Source of the DNA: Dyella_B sp966430775
Lineage (GTDB): Bacteria > Pseudomonadota > Gammaproteobacteria > Xanthomonadales > Rhodanobacteraceae
DNA length: 34,062 nt
Direction of reading: 5' to 3'
Assembly (NCBI GenBank): GCA_966430775.1
Contig: CBJMMB010000029.1
Span: 1 to 34,062 of the forward strand
Shown here: one piece after another, positions 1-6,718 of the stretch
Numbering within the stretch: position 1 is the stretch's first letter
Layout: every line of letters begins with the position of its first letter
Notes under the pieces: model-generated
The model's database searches: none
What the model saw: only the letters and a program-made list of their open reading frames with translations
Told to the model about the DNA's origin: nothing
Position numbers and translations under genes: made by a program

Positions 1-437
1 TCGGCTGGCGCTGGAACGGCATCGTGGGTCCGGAAGTCGGCTACGTGTATCTGGGTCGTCCGAAGACTGACGCCACCGCGTTTGTCGGCCAGGACGCTTC
101 CTTCTCGGTCAAGCCGCGTGCGCTGACGGTCGGCGTCAACGCCAAGTACAACGTGTACGAAAACTGGTTCGTCACCGCGCACGCCGGCTACCTGCGCTCG
201 AAGACCAAGCTCGACCTGGTTTCCGGTGACGTCGGCGCCAACTACACGACCTACAACAACGGTCTGTATGCAGGCCTCGGCGTTGGCTATGACCTGACCA
301 AGAACTTCAGCGTCGGCCTGAACTACGACAACTACCGCATCAACGCCGGCAACAGCACCAGCGTCGACCACGTCGGCATTGGCCGCAACCGCGTGAACGT
401 GGCGGCGTATTCGGCTTCGGTGGAATACCGCTTCTGA
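1..437 (+). CDS. Outer-membrane beta-barrel protein, C-terminal part (cut by window start)
   Basis: The reading frame is open from the first full codon at position 3 and ends with TGA at 435-437, so the gene starts upstream of the window; the GTG at 24 is internal. About 144 residues are visible. They alternate polar and aromatic or aliphatic residues in strand-like blocks (GVNAKYNVYENWFVTAHAGY, LYAGLGVGYDLTKNFSVGLN) and end in VEYRF with a terminal Phe, the signal that the BAM complex recognises in outer-membrane barrels. This fits the OmpA-like eight-stranded barrel (OMP_b-brl) family. No peptidoglycan-binding OmpA C-terminal domain follows, so it is a barrel-only porin-like protein. The substrate is unknown. 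A strong intrinsic terminator follows 31 bases after the stop. Confidence 0.85.
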   Translation, partial: GWRWNGIVGPEVGYVYLGRPKTDATAFVGQDASFSVKPRALTVGVNAKYNVYENWFVTAHAGYLRSKTKLDLVSGDVGANYTTYNNGLYAGLGVGYDLTKNFSVGLNYDNYRINAGNSTSVDHVGIGRNRVNVAAYSASVEYRF

Positions 438-468
438 TAAACGCCAACACGTCGGTGCAAGCAACAAG

Positions 469-502
469 AAAACCCCCAGGGCAACCTGGGGGTTTTTGTT
501 TT
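469..502 (+). terminator. Intrinsic terminator after the beta-barrel gene
   Basis: A 12-bp perfect stem (469-480 with 485-496) encloses a GCAA loop and is followed by a T-rich run (493-502). It lies 31 bases after the stop of the outer-membrane protein gene. Confidence 0.92.
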
Positions 503-941
503 CCGCAGCACGTTCCACCGCGATAAAAAACACATGCAGCAAGCGAGCGATCATCGATTGCAAATGATTTGCATCGATTAACTGTGATGTGGCACGTGAC
601 CCCGTTGTGAACGCTTATAAATATTTTTGGGTATACGTTTTCATACACACATCGATCATTGCAATTGAATTGTGCTTCCACTACGTTGCCGCGGTTCGTC
701 ATGGGGAAGGGGTTGTTTTTTGGCGAACGACTTTGTCACGGATATAGGCCGACGCTTCGGCTTATAAGCAAGCATCGCTGGCGTGCGCCCGGATGGATCG
801 GGGGAGGGTAATGTCCGGCATGCGACGAAGCCTCGTTTTTTAGATCGGAGCGAAACAAACCAGTCCCGCTTCAGCGGTGGTGCTGTGGCTCGAAAGCCGC
901 AGGCGGGTTTTCTGTTCTCTTCTTTCTTAATGGGGTAGAAA
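503..941 (+). other. Intergenic region with AT-rich promoter-like stretch and possible structured leader
   Basis: No credible gene is seen between the beta-barrel terminator and the PKD protein gene. Bases 575-680 are clearly AT-richer than the surroundings (for example CTTATAAATATTTTTGGG around 613-630) and are the likeliest promoter zone; no single box pair can be assigned. Bases 781-823 can fold: GCGTGC (781-786) pairs with GCATGC (818-823), and CGGA (790-793) pairs with TCCG (814-817). Bases 865-907 can form a second hairpin (CCCGC 865-869 with GCGGG 903-907, inner GTGGCT with AGCCGC around a CGAA loop), followed by a T-rich tract 908-928. A stem plus T-run just before a start codon would suit an attenuator or riboswitch expression platform, but no known class is recognised. 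Confidence 0.35.
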
Positions 942-2807
942 ATGTCTGACTACATCAAGCTCGGCCTGCTCAAAGCAGCGGCCGTTTCGAGCTTGTTTGC
1001 GCTCGCCGCAAGTGCAGCTCTCGCTGCCAGCGATCCGGCGCCGCAAGCAAGCACGCCGCAAATAAGCAATCCTTACTCGCCTGCTTATGCGCATCCCTAT
1101 CGGCATGGCGTGGTGCCGACACTGGAACGGCACGCGAAGATGAAGGCCTACCTGCAACAGATCGGTGCGGCGACCGGTCCGCAAACCTTGTCGTTCGGGG
1201 GCGGTATCGATGGCATCGGCGTCACCAGCGGCACGCCCAAGGTCTATCTGGTGTTTTACGGCACGCAATGGGGTACGCAAGGCACGGATGCGAACGGCAA
1301 TATCACGTTGTCCAATGATCCGAGCAATGCGGCGCCCTACCTGCAGAAACTTTTCAAAGGGCTGGGTACGGGCGGCGAGCTGTGGTCGGGCACGATGACG
1401 CAATACTGCGACGGCTCGTCGGTGGCTACGGGCGCAACCTCCTGTCCTTCCGGCGCGCCATTGATCGGCTATCCCACCGGTGGCGCGCTGGCCGGCGTGT
1501 GGTATGACAACACGCAAGCTTCGCCCTCGGCGGCCACGGCCGCGCAACTTGCGCAGGAGGCGATCAACGCCGCGGCGCATTTCGGCAACACCACGGCCGC
1601 GTCGAACCGCTACGTGCAGTACGTGATCATCTCGCCCACCGGGGCCAATCCCGACAACTGGCTGACCGGCGGCTTCTGCGCGTGGCACGACTACAACAAG
1701 GATGCCGGCGTGAGTTCGCCCTATGGCGATATCGCCTTCACCAACCTGCCTTACGTGTCCGACCAGGGCAGCAGTTGCGGCGCGGGCTTCGTCAACGCCG
1801 GCAACAATGACGATGGCTTCTCCATCGTCGAAGGTCACGAGTACGCCGAAACCATCACCGACCAGAACCCTGCCGGCGGCTGGACCAACACCACCGGCTC
1901 CAGCTACAACGGTCAGGAAAATGGTGATGAATGCGCCTGGATCAGTTCCGGCCAGGGTGCCTCGGCCAATGTCAGCATGAGCACGGGCAGCTTTGCGATG
2001 CAGAGCACGTGGTCCAACGACACCAACCGCTGCGATATCTCCCATCCCATCGTCAGCGGCGGCGGCAGCGGTGGCGGCACGCCCACGGCCAGCTTCAGCT
2101 GCTCGGCCAGCGGCCTTACGCTTAGCTGTACCGACAGCTCCACCGACAGCGGCGGCACGATCAATTCATGGTCGTGGGCCTTCGGCGACGGCGGCACGTC
2201 CACCGCGCAGAATCCAACGCACACCTATGCGGCCAACGGTACCTACAGCGTGACCGAAACGGTGAAGGACAGCGTCAGCGGCAAGACCAGCTCGCTGACC
2301 AAGTCCTACGCCGTGAGCAGCAGCGGCGGCAGCACTCAGTTGATCGTCAATCCGGGCTTCGAAAGCGGGCAAAGTCCCTGGTCGATGACGGCAGGCGTGT
2401 ACTGCACCAACAGCACCTGTTCGGGCGAAACCGCGCATAACGGCGCCGCGTTCGCATGGCTGGACGGCTACGGCACCACGCATACCGACACGGTGTCGCA
2501 GAGCGTGGCCATTCCGGCCGGCAAGTCCAGCGCAACCCTGCAGTTCTACCTGCACATCGACACGGCCGAGACCACCACCACGACCGCCTACGACACCTTG
2601 AAAGTGCAGGTGCTCAACAGCAGCGGCACGGTGCTGGCCACGCTGGCGACGTTCTCCAACCTCAACGCCGCGTCGGGCTACCAGGTGCACAGCTACAACA
2701 TGGCTGCGTACATCGGCAAGACTGTCACGGTGAAATTCACCGGCAAGGAAGATGTCTCGCTGCAGACGTCTTTCGTTCTGGACGACGTGACGTTGAACGT
2801 GCAGTAA
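942..2807 (+). CDS. Secreted PKD-domain protein with HExxE motif, putative metallohydrolase
   Basis: 621 residues. A Sec signal peptide is visible (K6 and K11, hydrophobic core 12-27, cleavage probably after ALA at 28). The N-terminal domain (about 60-365) carries H299-E-Y-A-E303 followed by TITD and, some residues on, NGDECAW. An HExxE core with a downstream acid is reminiscent of metallopeptidases and of the plant EXORDIUM/phi-1-type secreted family, but I cannot fix the family. A Gly/Ser linker (about 368-378) leads to one PKD domain (about 380-457; WSWAFGDGGTS and NPTHTYAANGTYSVT are the typical PKD strands). The last 155 residues start NPGFESG and look like a jelly-roll carbohydrate-binding-type domain. 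The start is supported by GGGG at 932-935. It is probably a secreted enzyme or adhesin acting on polymers outside the cell. Confidence 0.8.
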   Translation: MSDYIKLGLLKAAAVSSLFALAASAALAASDPAPQASTPQISNPYSPAYAHPYRHGVVPTLERHAKMKAYLQQIGAATGPQTLSFGGGIDGIGVTSGTPKVYLVFYGTQWGTQGTDANGNITLSNDPSNAAPYLQKLFKGLGTGGELWSGTMTQYCDGSSVATGATSCPSGAPLIGYPTGGALAGVWYDNTQASPSAATAAQLAQEAINAAAHFGNTTAASNRYVQYVIISPTGANPDNWLTGGFCAWHDYNKDAGVSSPYGDIAFTNLPYVSDQGSSCGAGFVNAGNNDDGFSIVEGHEYAETITDQNPAGGWTNTTGSSYNGQENGDECAWISSGQGASANVSMSTGSFAMQSTWSNDTNRCDISHPIVSGGGSGGGTPTASFSCSASGLTLSCTDSSTDSGGTINSWSWAFGDGGTSTAQNPTHTYAANGTYSVTETVKDSVSGKTSSLTKSYAVSSSGGSTQLIVNPGFESGQSPWSMTAGVYCTNSTCSGETAHNGAAFAWLDGYGTTHTDTVSQSVAIPAGKSSATLQFYLHIDTAETTTTTAYDTLKVQVLNSSGTVLATLATFSNLNAASGYQVHSYNMAAYIGKTVTVKFTGKEDVSLQTSFVLDDVTLNVQ

Positions 2808-2818
2808 GTTGCACCGCT

Positions 2819-2880
2819 CCCTCTTCCATCGAAAAGAGGGCGTTGCCTTTTCTGGACGGACCCGGCATGGGTCCGTCCAG
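2819..2880 (+). terminator. Tandem hairpins after the PKD protein gene
   Basis: The first stem CCCTCTT (2819-2825) pairs with AAGAGGG (2834-2840) and is followed shortly by CCTTTTCT. The second is a perfect 12-bp stem (2852-2863 with 2869-2880) with a 5-base loop and no T-run. Together they probably end transcription of the PKD gene and insulate the next sigma-28-type promoter. Confidence 0.6.
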
Positions 2881-2889
2881 CATTGAGCC

Positions 2890-2916
2890 TAAAGTTTGTT
2901 TCGCCACGGCCGATAG
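2890..2916 (+). promoter_or_regulatory. Sigma-28 (FliA)-type promoter of small secreted protein gene 1
   Basis: TAAAGTTT (2890-2897), 11 bases, then GCCGATAG (2909-2916). This is the enterobacterial FliA consensus TAAAGTTT-N11-GCCGATAA with one mismatch. The expected start point near 2923 gives a leader of about 47 bases before the ATG at 2970. Confidence 0.88.
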
Positions 2917-2969
2917 TCCTTGTCTAGCTGCTCTCTTGCAGCACGTTTCCCCTCCCCTAAGGACTGATC

Positions 2970-3329
2970 ATGAAAACCGTACTCGCCGCGACCCTGCTGC
3001 TGGTCGCCCCTATCGCCGCCCATGCCTGCTCCGCCACCGATTTCGCAATCCAGGATGTCAAAGTCGCTTCGGTAGGCACCGGCGTCGCCACGCGCCTGAG
3101 CGTGAAAGGCAAGCTGGTCAACAACTGCGCATCCGCCGCCGCCGCCCAGGTTCGCCTGGATGCAAAGGACGGTTCCGGCAATGTGCTCGCTTCCAAGGTG
3201 GGCTGGCCTGCCGGCACCACCAATGTCAGCCCCGGCCAGTCGGTGGATTTCGACCTGGGCCGCCTGCTGCATTACCAGTCGGACATGCAGAGCTATTCGC
3301 TCAGCGTGGTCGACGTGAAAGCCTGGTAA
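2970..3329 (+). CDS. Small secreted protein, copy 1 (FxLYD-like)
   Basis: 119 residues. It has a Sec signal peptide (MK, hydrophobic core, cleavage near AHA-C at 19/20) and a mature part of about 100 residues predicted to be all-beta. The pattern VKGKLVNNCAS, then VRLDAKDGSGNVLASK, then PGQSVDFD resembles FxLYD-type secreted beta-sandwich domains, which is a resemblance rather than an assignment. Two cysteines (after the cleavage site and in NNCAS) could form a disulfide. The Cys is not in a proper lipobox, and the paralogue has an extra Ala before it, so a lipoprotein is unlikely. AAGGA at 2959-2963 fixes the start. A FliA-type promoter precedes it and a terminator follows. It is about 91% identical to the protein at 3541-3903. 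A motility-linked envelope or surface role is inferred from the promoter only. Confidence 0.85.
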   Translation: MKTVLAATLLLVAPIAAHACSATDFAIQDVKVASVGTGVATRLSVKGKLVNNCASAAAAQVRLDAKDGSGNVLASKVGWPAGTTNVSPGQSVDFDLGRLLHYQSDMQSYSLSVVDVKAW

Positions 3330-3355
3330 GCACTTACATCATTGCTATCGACTTG

Positions 3356-3388
3356 CCGACGGCGCTAGCCCACGCCGTCGGTTTTTTT
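3356..3388 (+). terminator. Intrinsic terminator of small secreted protein gene 1
   Basis: Perfect 9-bp stem (CCGACGGCG 3356-3364 with CGCCGTCGG 3373-3381), loop CTAGCCCA, then seven T (3382-3388). The same loop and nearly the same stem recur after copy 2. Confidence 0.93.
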
Positions 3389-3425
3389 GCGCCCTTTGTA
3401 GCATTGCCTTGCGTGCATGTATCGC

Positions 3426-3452
3426 GATGCTGGGATGGTCATCCCGGCCTAC
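3426..3452. repeat. Short palindromic repeat (copy also at 30432-30455)
   Basis: ATGCTGGGA(T/C)GGTCATCCCGG is found here and at 30432, in each case between genes. GGGAT (or GGGA) can pair with ATCCC (TCCC) across the GGTC centre. It is probably a REP-type element; its function is unknown. Confidence 0.55.
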
Positions 3453-3463
3453 GAATCCGCCGC

Positions 3464-3490
3464 TAAAGTTCGCCTCATTCGGGCCGATAG
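3464..3490 (+). promoter_or_regulatory. Sigma-28 (FliA)-type promoter of small secreted protein gene 2
   Basis: TAAAGTTC (3464-3471), 11 bases, GCCGATAG (3483-3490). Both boxes and the spacing match copy 1, while the spacer sequence differs. The leader to the ATG at 3541 is about 44 bases. Confidence 0.87.
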
Positions 3491-3540
3491 TCCTTACAAG
3501 CCGGTTTTTCCTATTCACCTGGCCCTGTAAGGACTGACCC

Positions 3541-3903
3541 ATGAAAATCCTACTCGCCGCTACTGTTCTGCTGGTCGCACCCATCACGGCTCATGCCGCC
3601 TGCGCCGCCACCGATTTCGCGATCCAGGACGTCAAAGTCGCCGCTGTCGGCACCGGTATCGCCACGCGCCTGAGCGTGAAAGGCAAGCTGGTCAACAACT
3701 GTGCATCTGCCGCCGCCGCGCAGATCCGCCTGGATGCGAAAGACGGTTCCGGCAATGTGCTCGCCTCCAAGATGGGCTGGCCCGCCGGCACCACCAACAT
3801 CAGCCCCGGCCAATCGGTGGATTTCGACCTGGGCCGCCTGCTGCATTACCAGTCGGACATGCAGAGCTACTCGCTCAGCGTGGTCGACGTGAAAGCCTGG
3901 TAA
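3541..3903 (+). CDS. Small secreted protein, copy 2 (FxLYD-like)
   Basis: 120 residues; a tandem paralogue of the protein at 2970-3329, differing by about ten mostly conservative substitutions (V/I, S/A, V/M) and one extra Ala at the cleavage site (AHA-AC). The last 30 residues are identical. It has a signal peptide of about 19 residues, then a short all-beta domain with two cysteines. AAGGA at 3529-3533 sets the start. Promoter type, leader layout and terminator are all duplicated with the gene, so the duplicated unit is a whole transcription unit. Retention of both copies at high identity points to dosage, recent duplication or gene conversion. No known function is recognised; FliA-type control suggests a link to swimming cells. 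Confidence 0.85.
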   Translation: MKILLAATVLLVAPITAHAACAATDFAIQDVKVAAVGTGIATRLSVKGKLVNNCASAAAAQIRLDAKDGSGNVLASKMGWPAGTTNISPGQSVDFDLGRLLHYQSDMQSYSLSVVDVKAW

Positions 3904-3937
3904 GTCGTTTCAAGCATCGATATTGCGTGTGAACCTG

Positions 3938-3973
3938 CCGGCGGTGCTAGCCCACACCGTCGGCTCTTTTTTG
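3938..3973 (+). terminator. Intrinsic terminator of small secreted protein gene 2
   Basis: Stem CCGGCGGTG (3938-3946) with CACCGTCGG (3955-3963, one G-U pair), loop CTAGCCCA as in the copy-1 terminator, then CTCTTTTTT. It separates this gene from the convergent hydrolase gene that ends at 3983. Confidence 0.88.
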
Positions 3974-3982
3974 CGCGAAGAA

Positions 3983-4477
3983 TTATTTGGCCGGCTTGCT
4001 GGATTTGAGCACCCAGAAGCGAACCTTGTCGAACTTTGGACCGGCCCACGCATCCCAGATTGTCTTGTCGCCATCGCTTTTGGCGCCCGCCCAACTTCCT
4101 AGCGAACGCGACATGGAACGCGCATAGATGCCATGCGAGCGCATCATCAGCGTCTTCCCCTGCGAGACATAAGCATAGCCGCCGGATTCCTTTACATCAC
4201 CCGGATACACCACGAGCACGTGGCCGTTGGGTGTGTCTTCGCGGCCACCTACAACCAAGGCGCCGGCTTTGGCGAGATCCGCCATCTTGCGACTATCGGT
4301 ACGGTCGACCTCTTCCCAGTCATTGCTGCGGGCCAGGAATTTCACCAGGTCATTGGCAACCATGTAGGGCTGACCGGGCACGAACGCCTGAATAACATGC
4401 CATACGAAATTGCTGCACGAACGTAGCGAATCGGGCAGGTTGTAAGCGGCGTCCAATGCGGCTTTCAATTCGGGCAT
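3983..4477 (-). CDS. Putative papain-fold (NlpC/P60- or CHAP-like) amidase, candidate toxic effector
   Basis: 164 residues, with no signal peptide and no membrane segment. C21 sits at the start of a helix-like stretch (RSCSNFVWHVIQAF) and H86 starts a strand (NGHVLVVYPG). Cys-helix, then about 65 residues, then GHV followed by a strand is the layout of NlpC/P60 and CHAP peptidoglycan hydrolases, including small type VI amidase effectors. The ATG at 4477 has GGAAG 7-8 bases upstream and overlaps the end of the preceding gene by 13 bases, which suggests translational coupling. That neighbour encodes an exported, cysteine-rich protein. A cytoplasmic small amidase coupled to a periplasmic partner is the usual form of an effector-immunity pair. 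No secretion-system gene is in the window, so the export route is unknown. A housekeeping hydrolase or a non-enzymatic relative remains possible. Confidence 0.65.
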   Translation of the reverse strand: MPELKAALDAAYNLPDSLRSCSNFVWHVIQAFVPGQPYMVANDLVKFLARSNDWEEVDRTDSRKMADLAKAGALVVGGREDTPNGHVLVVYPGDVKESGGYAYVSQGKTLMMRSHGIYARSMSRSLGSWAGAKSDGDKTIWDAWAGPKFDKVRFWVLKSSKPAK

Positions 4478-5043
4478 GTCATGTCTTCCGTGGTGTATTC
4501 GCCAGTATTGTTTTGCGCGACATATTTGTGCTCCGTGGGTATCCAGCGCAGCACCGGCAAGTCATAGTCCCCACCTGCCGCAGGATTGCTGACATGCACG
4601 CGGATTTCGCCCGGCATGCCATCCACGAGCGGACCGTACTGCAGCCGCAAGGTGCGCGGCTCGTCAAACGGAAACAATTCCGGCAGGCGCGCAAGGCAAT
4701 GGCCGTCCGCGCCAACCAACTGGGGGCGAGGAAACTCTGGCCAGTTCGTCTGGTCGGGATGATCGTCCAGGTAAGGCTGTGCGAATACCGTCAGCAGCCA
4801 GAGCTTGGCAGGCGCTTTGCCGGAAGCGCCCAGAGGACATGCCCTCACATAAGGCTTATAGGTGTTCCAATCCGTTGCCAGCGCAGGGTGATAACCCGCT
4901 TGGGAAGGTGGCGCGCATTGCGCGGGTGACAGGGTCTTGAATGGGGGCGTTGGGTGGGATGCGCATGCAGTCCCCATCAGGGCCGCGCTCCACAGTACCA
5001 GGCACCCCTTGGCCACTGCCGATGTTACAAACTGCCGACACAT
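4465..5043 (-). CDS. Exported cysteine-rich protein, candidate periplasmic immunity partner
   Basis: 192 residues from ATG 5043. I chose this over the in-frame ATG at 5058 because AAGGA lies 7 bases upstream of 5043 and nothing like a ribosome site precedes 5058. The N-terminus (MCRQFVTSAVAKGCLVLWSA...) is a signal peptide with the likely cleavage in MGTACAS; the Cys there is not in a canonical lipobox. The mature part has about five cysteines (QCAPP, ACPLG, HCLAR and a terminal TCPN among them), so disulfides in the periplasm are likely. No domain is recognised. It is the first gene of a two-gene operon with the amidase-like gene (13-base overlap). Location and coupling fit an inhibitor protecting the cell wall from that hydrolase; this is inference. 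Confidence 0.65.
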   Translation of the reverse strand: MCRQFVTSAVAKGCLVLWSAALMGTACASHPTPPFKTLSPAQCAPPSQAGYHPALATDWNTYKPYVRACPLGASGKAPAKLWLLTVFAQPYLDDHPDQTNWPEFPRPQLVGADGHCLARLPELFPFDEPRTLRLQYGPLVDGMPGEIRVHVSNPAAGGDYDLPVLRWIPTEHKYVAQNNTGEYTTEDMTCPN

Positions 5044-5096
5044 ACCATGGTCCTTCATGCGATGCGGGCCTGCGACTCTATCCTAAATTTGCCGTC

Positions 5097-5180
5097 TTAG
5101 GCTGGGCGGGATAGAGGAACATCCGGGCAACGATGCGCATGGCGACGCTGGGGTTCGGCGTTGCCTCAGCCCAGCCTACG
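5097..5180. repeat. Inverted repeat between the candidate effector operon and the chemotaxis operon
   Basis: TTAGGCTGGGC near 5098-5108 is complementary to GCCCAGCCTAC near 5169-5180. It resembles the other paired palindromes of the window (12018-12097, 31661-31734) and marks the boundary between the accessory block and the chemotaxis operon. Confidence 0.5.
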
Positions 5181-5203
5181 AAAGCATGCAGGCAGGCTTG
5201 TCC

Positions 5204-5509
5204 TCAGTGCAGGGTAAACAGCTTGTCGAAGCCGGCTACGCGCAGCGTGCCGCGCAAGGCGCTGTTGGCGTTGACGATACGGATCTCCGCCCGATCGCCG
5301 CCGGCGTGTTCGCGCAGCAGCAGCAGCATGCCCAGTGCGGAGCTGTCCATGCTTTCCACTTCGCCCAGGTCGATCACGTAGCTGCGCGAGGGTTTGCGTT
5401 CGCCCAGGCAGGCATCGTGGAAACGGCGGTGCACGCTGAAATCGAAGTGCTGGCCCAGTTGCAGGGTCAGGCAATCCTGTTCGGTGTCGTGTTGTACGTT
5501 GAGGCTCAT
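5204..5509 (-). CDS. STAS-domain protein (anti-sigma-factor-antagonist type)
   Basis: 101 residues forming one STAS domain. It begins MSLNVQHDTEQD, has the strand YVIDLGEVESMDSSALGMLLLL, and ends with GFDKLFTLH. The DSSALGML loop carries the serine that is phosphorylated in SpoIIAA-type partner-switching proteins, so this member could be switchable. It is the last gene of the minus-strand chemotaxis operon, 11 bases after the stop of the sensor-less MCP. STAS proteins at this position are seen near MCP genes in several proteobacteria. A role in regulating or positioning the chemotaxis array is possible, but no kinase or phosphatase partner is visible here. Confidence 0.85.
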   Translation of the reverse strand: MSLNVQHDTEQDCLTLQLGQHFDFSVHRRFHDACLGERKPSRSYVIDLGEVESMDSSALGMLLLLREHAGGDRAEIRIVNANSALRGTLRVAGFDKLFTLH

Positions 5510-5520
5510 GACGGCGTTCC

Positions 5521-6702
5521 TTAGAAGAGTTCGATCTCGCCGGCATCCATGCTGTTCTGCAAGGCCGGACCGCGCGAGCGGATGCGGGCCTTCTCGCGCT
5601 GCAGCGCCAGGCGCTCGCGGACGCGTTCGGAATGCTGGCGCAATACCTGCGCATCGAATACTTCGCAGGCCAGCGTCTCGATGTCGCGCGTGGTGTCGGC
5701 GGCAACGCCCTGCAATTCCACCAGTCGCACGCGCGTCTGGTTGAGCAGCTGGCTCAGAATGTCTTCGAACTGCAGCGAACGGATGGTGGTGGAGACGTCG
5801 TTGCCGAGGCCGCGGTTGATTTCCACCACCTGGTCGGCCACCGCGCTGGTGCGCGCATCGCTTTCGGTGACGTGCGCCATCATGGCGTCGATGTCGCCCT
5901 TGGCGGAAAGCGCCACGTTCAAGTCCTGCGAGGCCAGCTCGCCGACCAGGCCGCGCACCTGTTCCATCGCGATGCGCGCACGCTCGACGTGGCTGCCGAT
6001 CTGTTCGTTGAACTGGTTGGAATGGCTGGCGAGGTTGCGGATTTCGCCCGCCACCACCGCAAAGCCACGGCCGGCTTCGCCCGCACGCGCCGCTTCGATC
6101 GCAGCGTTGAGCGCCAGCAGGTTGGTTTCCTCGGCGATGGTGTTGACGTTCTTCAGCAAGGCGAACACCGCGTCCATTTCCTTCGACATGCCGTCGATGC
6201 GATAGACGATGCGCAGGCTCTCGCGCGACAGTTGCACGATCAGGCCCACGAAATGTTCCAGCAGATCGCCGGTGCGGGCGGCGAAATCCTGCACGGACAC
6301 GCCGCCGTTCTGCACGTCGATGATCTGCTTCAGCAACGACTGCTGCATGCCGGTCTTCTGCGACAGGCCGTCGAAACCGCCGCCCAGCTCGGACACCGCA
6401 TCACGCAGCAGATCCAACGCCTGATGCAGTTCACGCGAAGCATGACCGAGTTCGTCGACCAGTGCGCCGCGGATGTCTTCGAGTGCTTCGCGCACCGGCG
6501 CGTGGTCAGGCTCTGGCGCCACTTCCACCACGGTGGCGGCGGAAAGGCGGCGGCATTCGAAGATCCACACGGCGCACAGCGCGGTGATCAGCACGGGCGC
6601 CAGCCACATCGGATCCCAGATCAGGCACAGCAGCAGGGCGACGAGGCTCGCGGCGATGCCGATGAACGGGCGTGGCGCGGAGGTGGGCAGGATAGCGGAC
6701 AT
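5521..6702 (-). CDS. Methyl-accepting chemotaxis-type protein without periplasmic sensor
   Basis: 393 residues from ATG 6702 (MSAILPTSAPRPF); longer frames would run into cheB. Two closely spaced hydrophobic helices (about 12-43) anchor it, with almost no periplasmic loop and no clear HAMP domain. The cytoplasmic part is helical. It contains the signalling tip EETNLLALNAAIEAARAGE followed by GRGFAVVAGEIRNLA, which contacts CheA and CheW in MCPs. Further on, SLQFEDILSQLL recalls a motif in atypical MCP-like proteins, and the chain ends GEIELF. The input could be cytoplasmic or membrane-borne. It follows cheB by 16 bases and precedes the STAS gene. CheD of the same operon ends in GEVELF, so both tails may bind one partner. 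Confidence 0.85.
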   Translation of the reverse strand: MSAILPTSAPRPFIGIAASLVALLLCLIWDPMWLAPVLITALCAVWIFECRRLSAATVVEVAPEPDHAPVREALEDIRGALVDELGHASRELHQALDLLRDAVSELGGGFDGLSQKTGMQQSLLKQIIDVQNGGVSVQDFAARTGDLLEHFVGLIVQLSRESLRIVYRIDGMSKEMDAVFALLKNVNTIAEETNLLALNAAIEAARAGEAGRGFAVVAGEIRNLASHSNQFNEQIGSHVERARIAMEQVRGLVGELASQDLNVALSAKGDIDAMMAHVTESDARTSAVADQVVEINRGLGNDVSTTIRSLQFEDILSQLLNQTRVRLVELQGVAADTTRDIETLACEVFDAQVLRQHSERVRERLALQREKARIRSRGPALQNSMDAGEIELF

Positions 6703-6718
6703 AAGCGATTCCGATACG

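Noticed and set aside
595..640. CRP/Clp-type operator (TGTGA-N6-TCACA) upstream of the PKD gene.
   Set aside because: Only isolated TGTGA half-sites are present; the second halves do not match.
781..907. c-di-GMP (GEMM) riboswitch before the PKD protein gene.
   Set aside because: The conserved GEMM core bases and the tetraloop/receptor arrangement are not found; only generic hairpins are seen.
927..2045. A 372-residue minus-strand frame opposite the PKD protein gene.
   Set aside because: Arg/Gly/Ala-rich antisense shadow in GC-rich DNA; the plus strand has a clear signal peptide and domains.
2915..3536. AGTCCTT...AAGGACT complementarity around the ribosome sites of both small secreted genes, suggesting translational masking.
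   Set aside because: The 5' arm lies at or just before the expected transcription start (it overlaps the end of the -10 box), so it would mostly not be in the mRNA.
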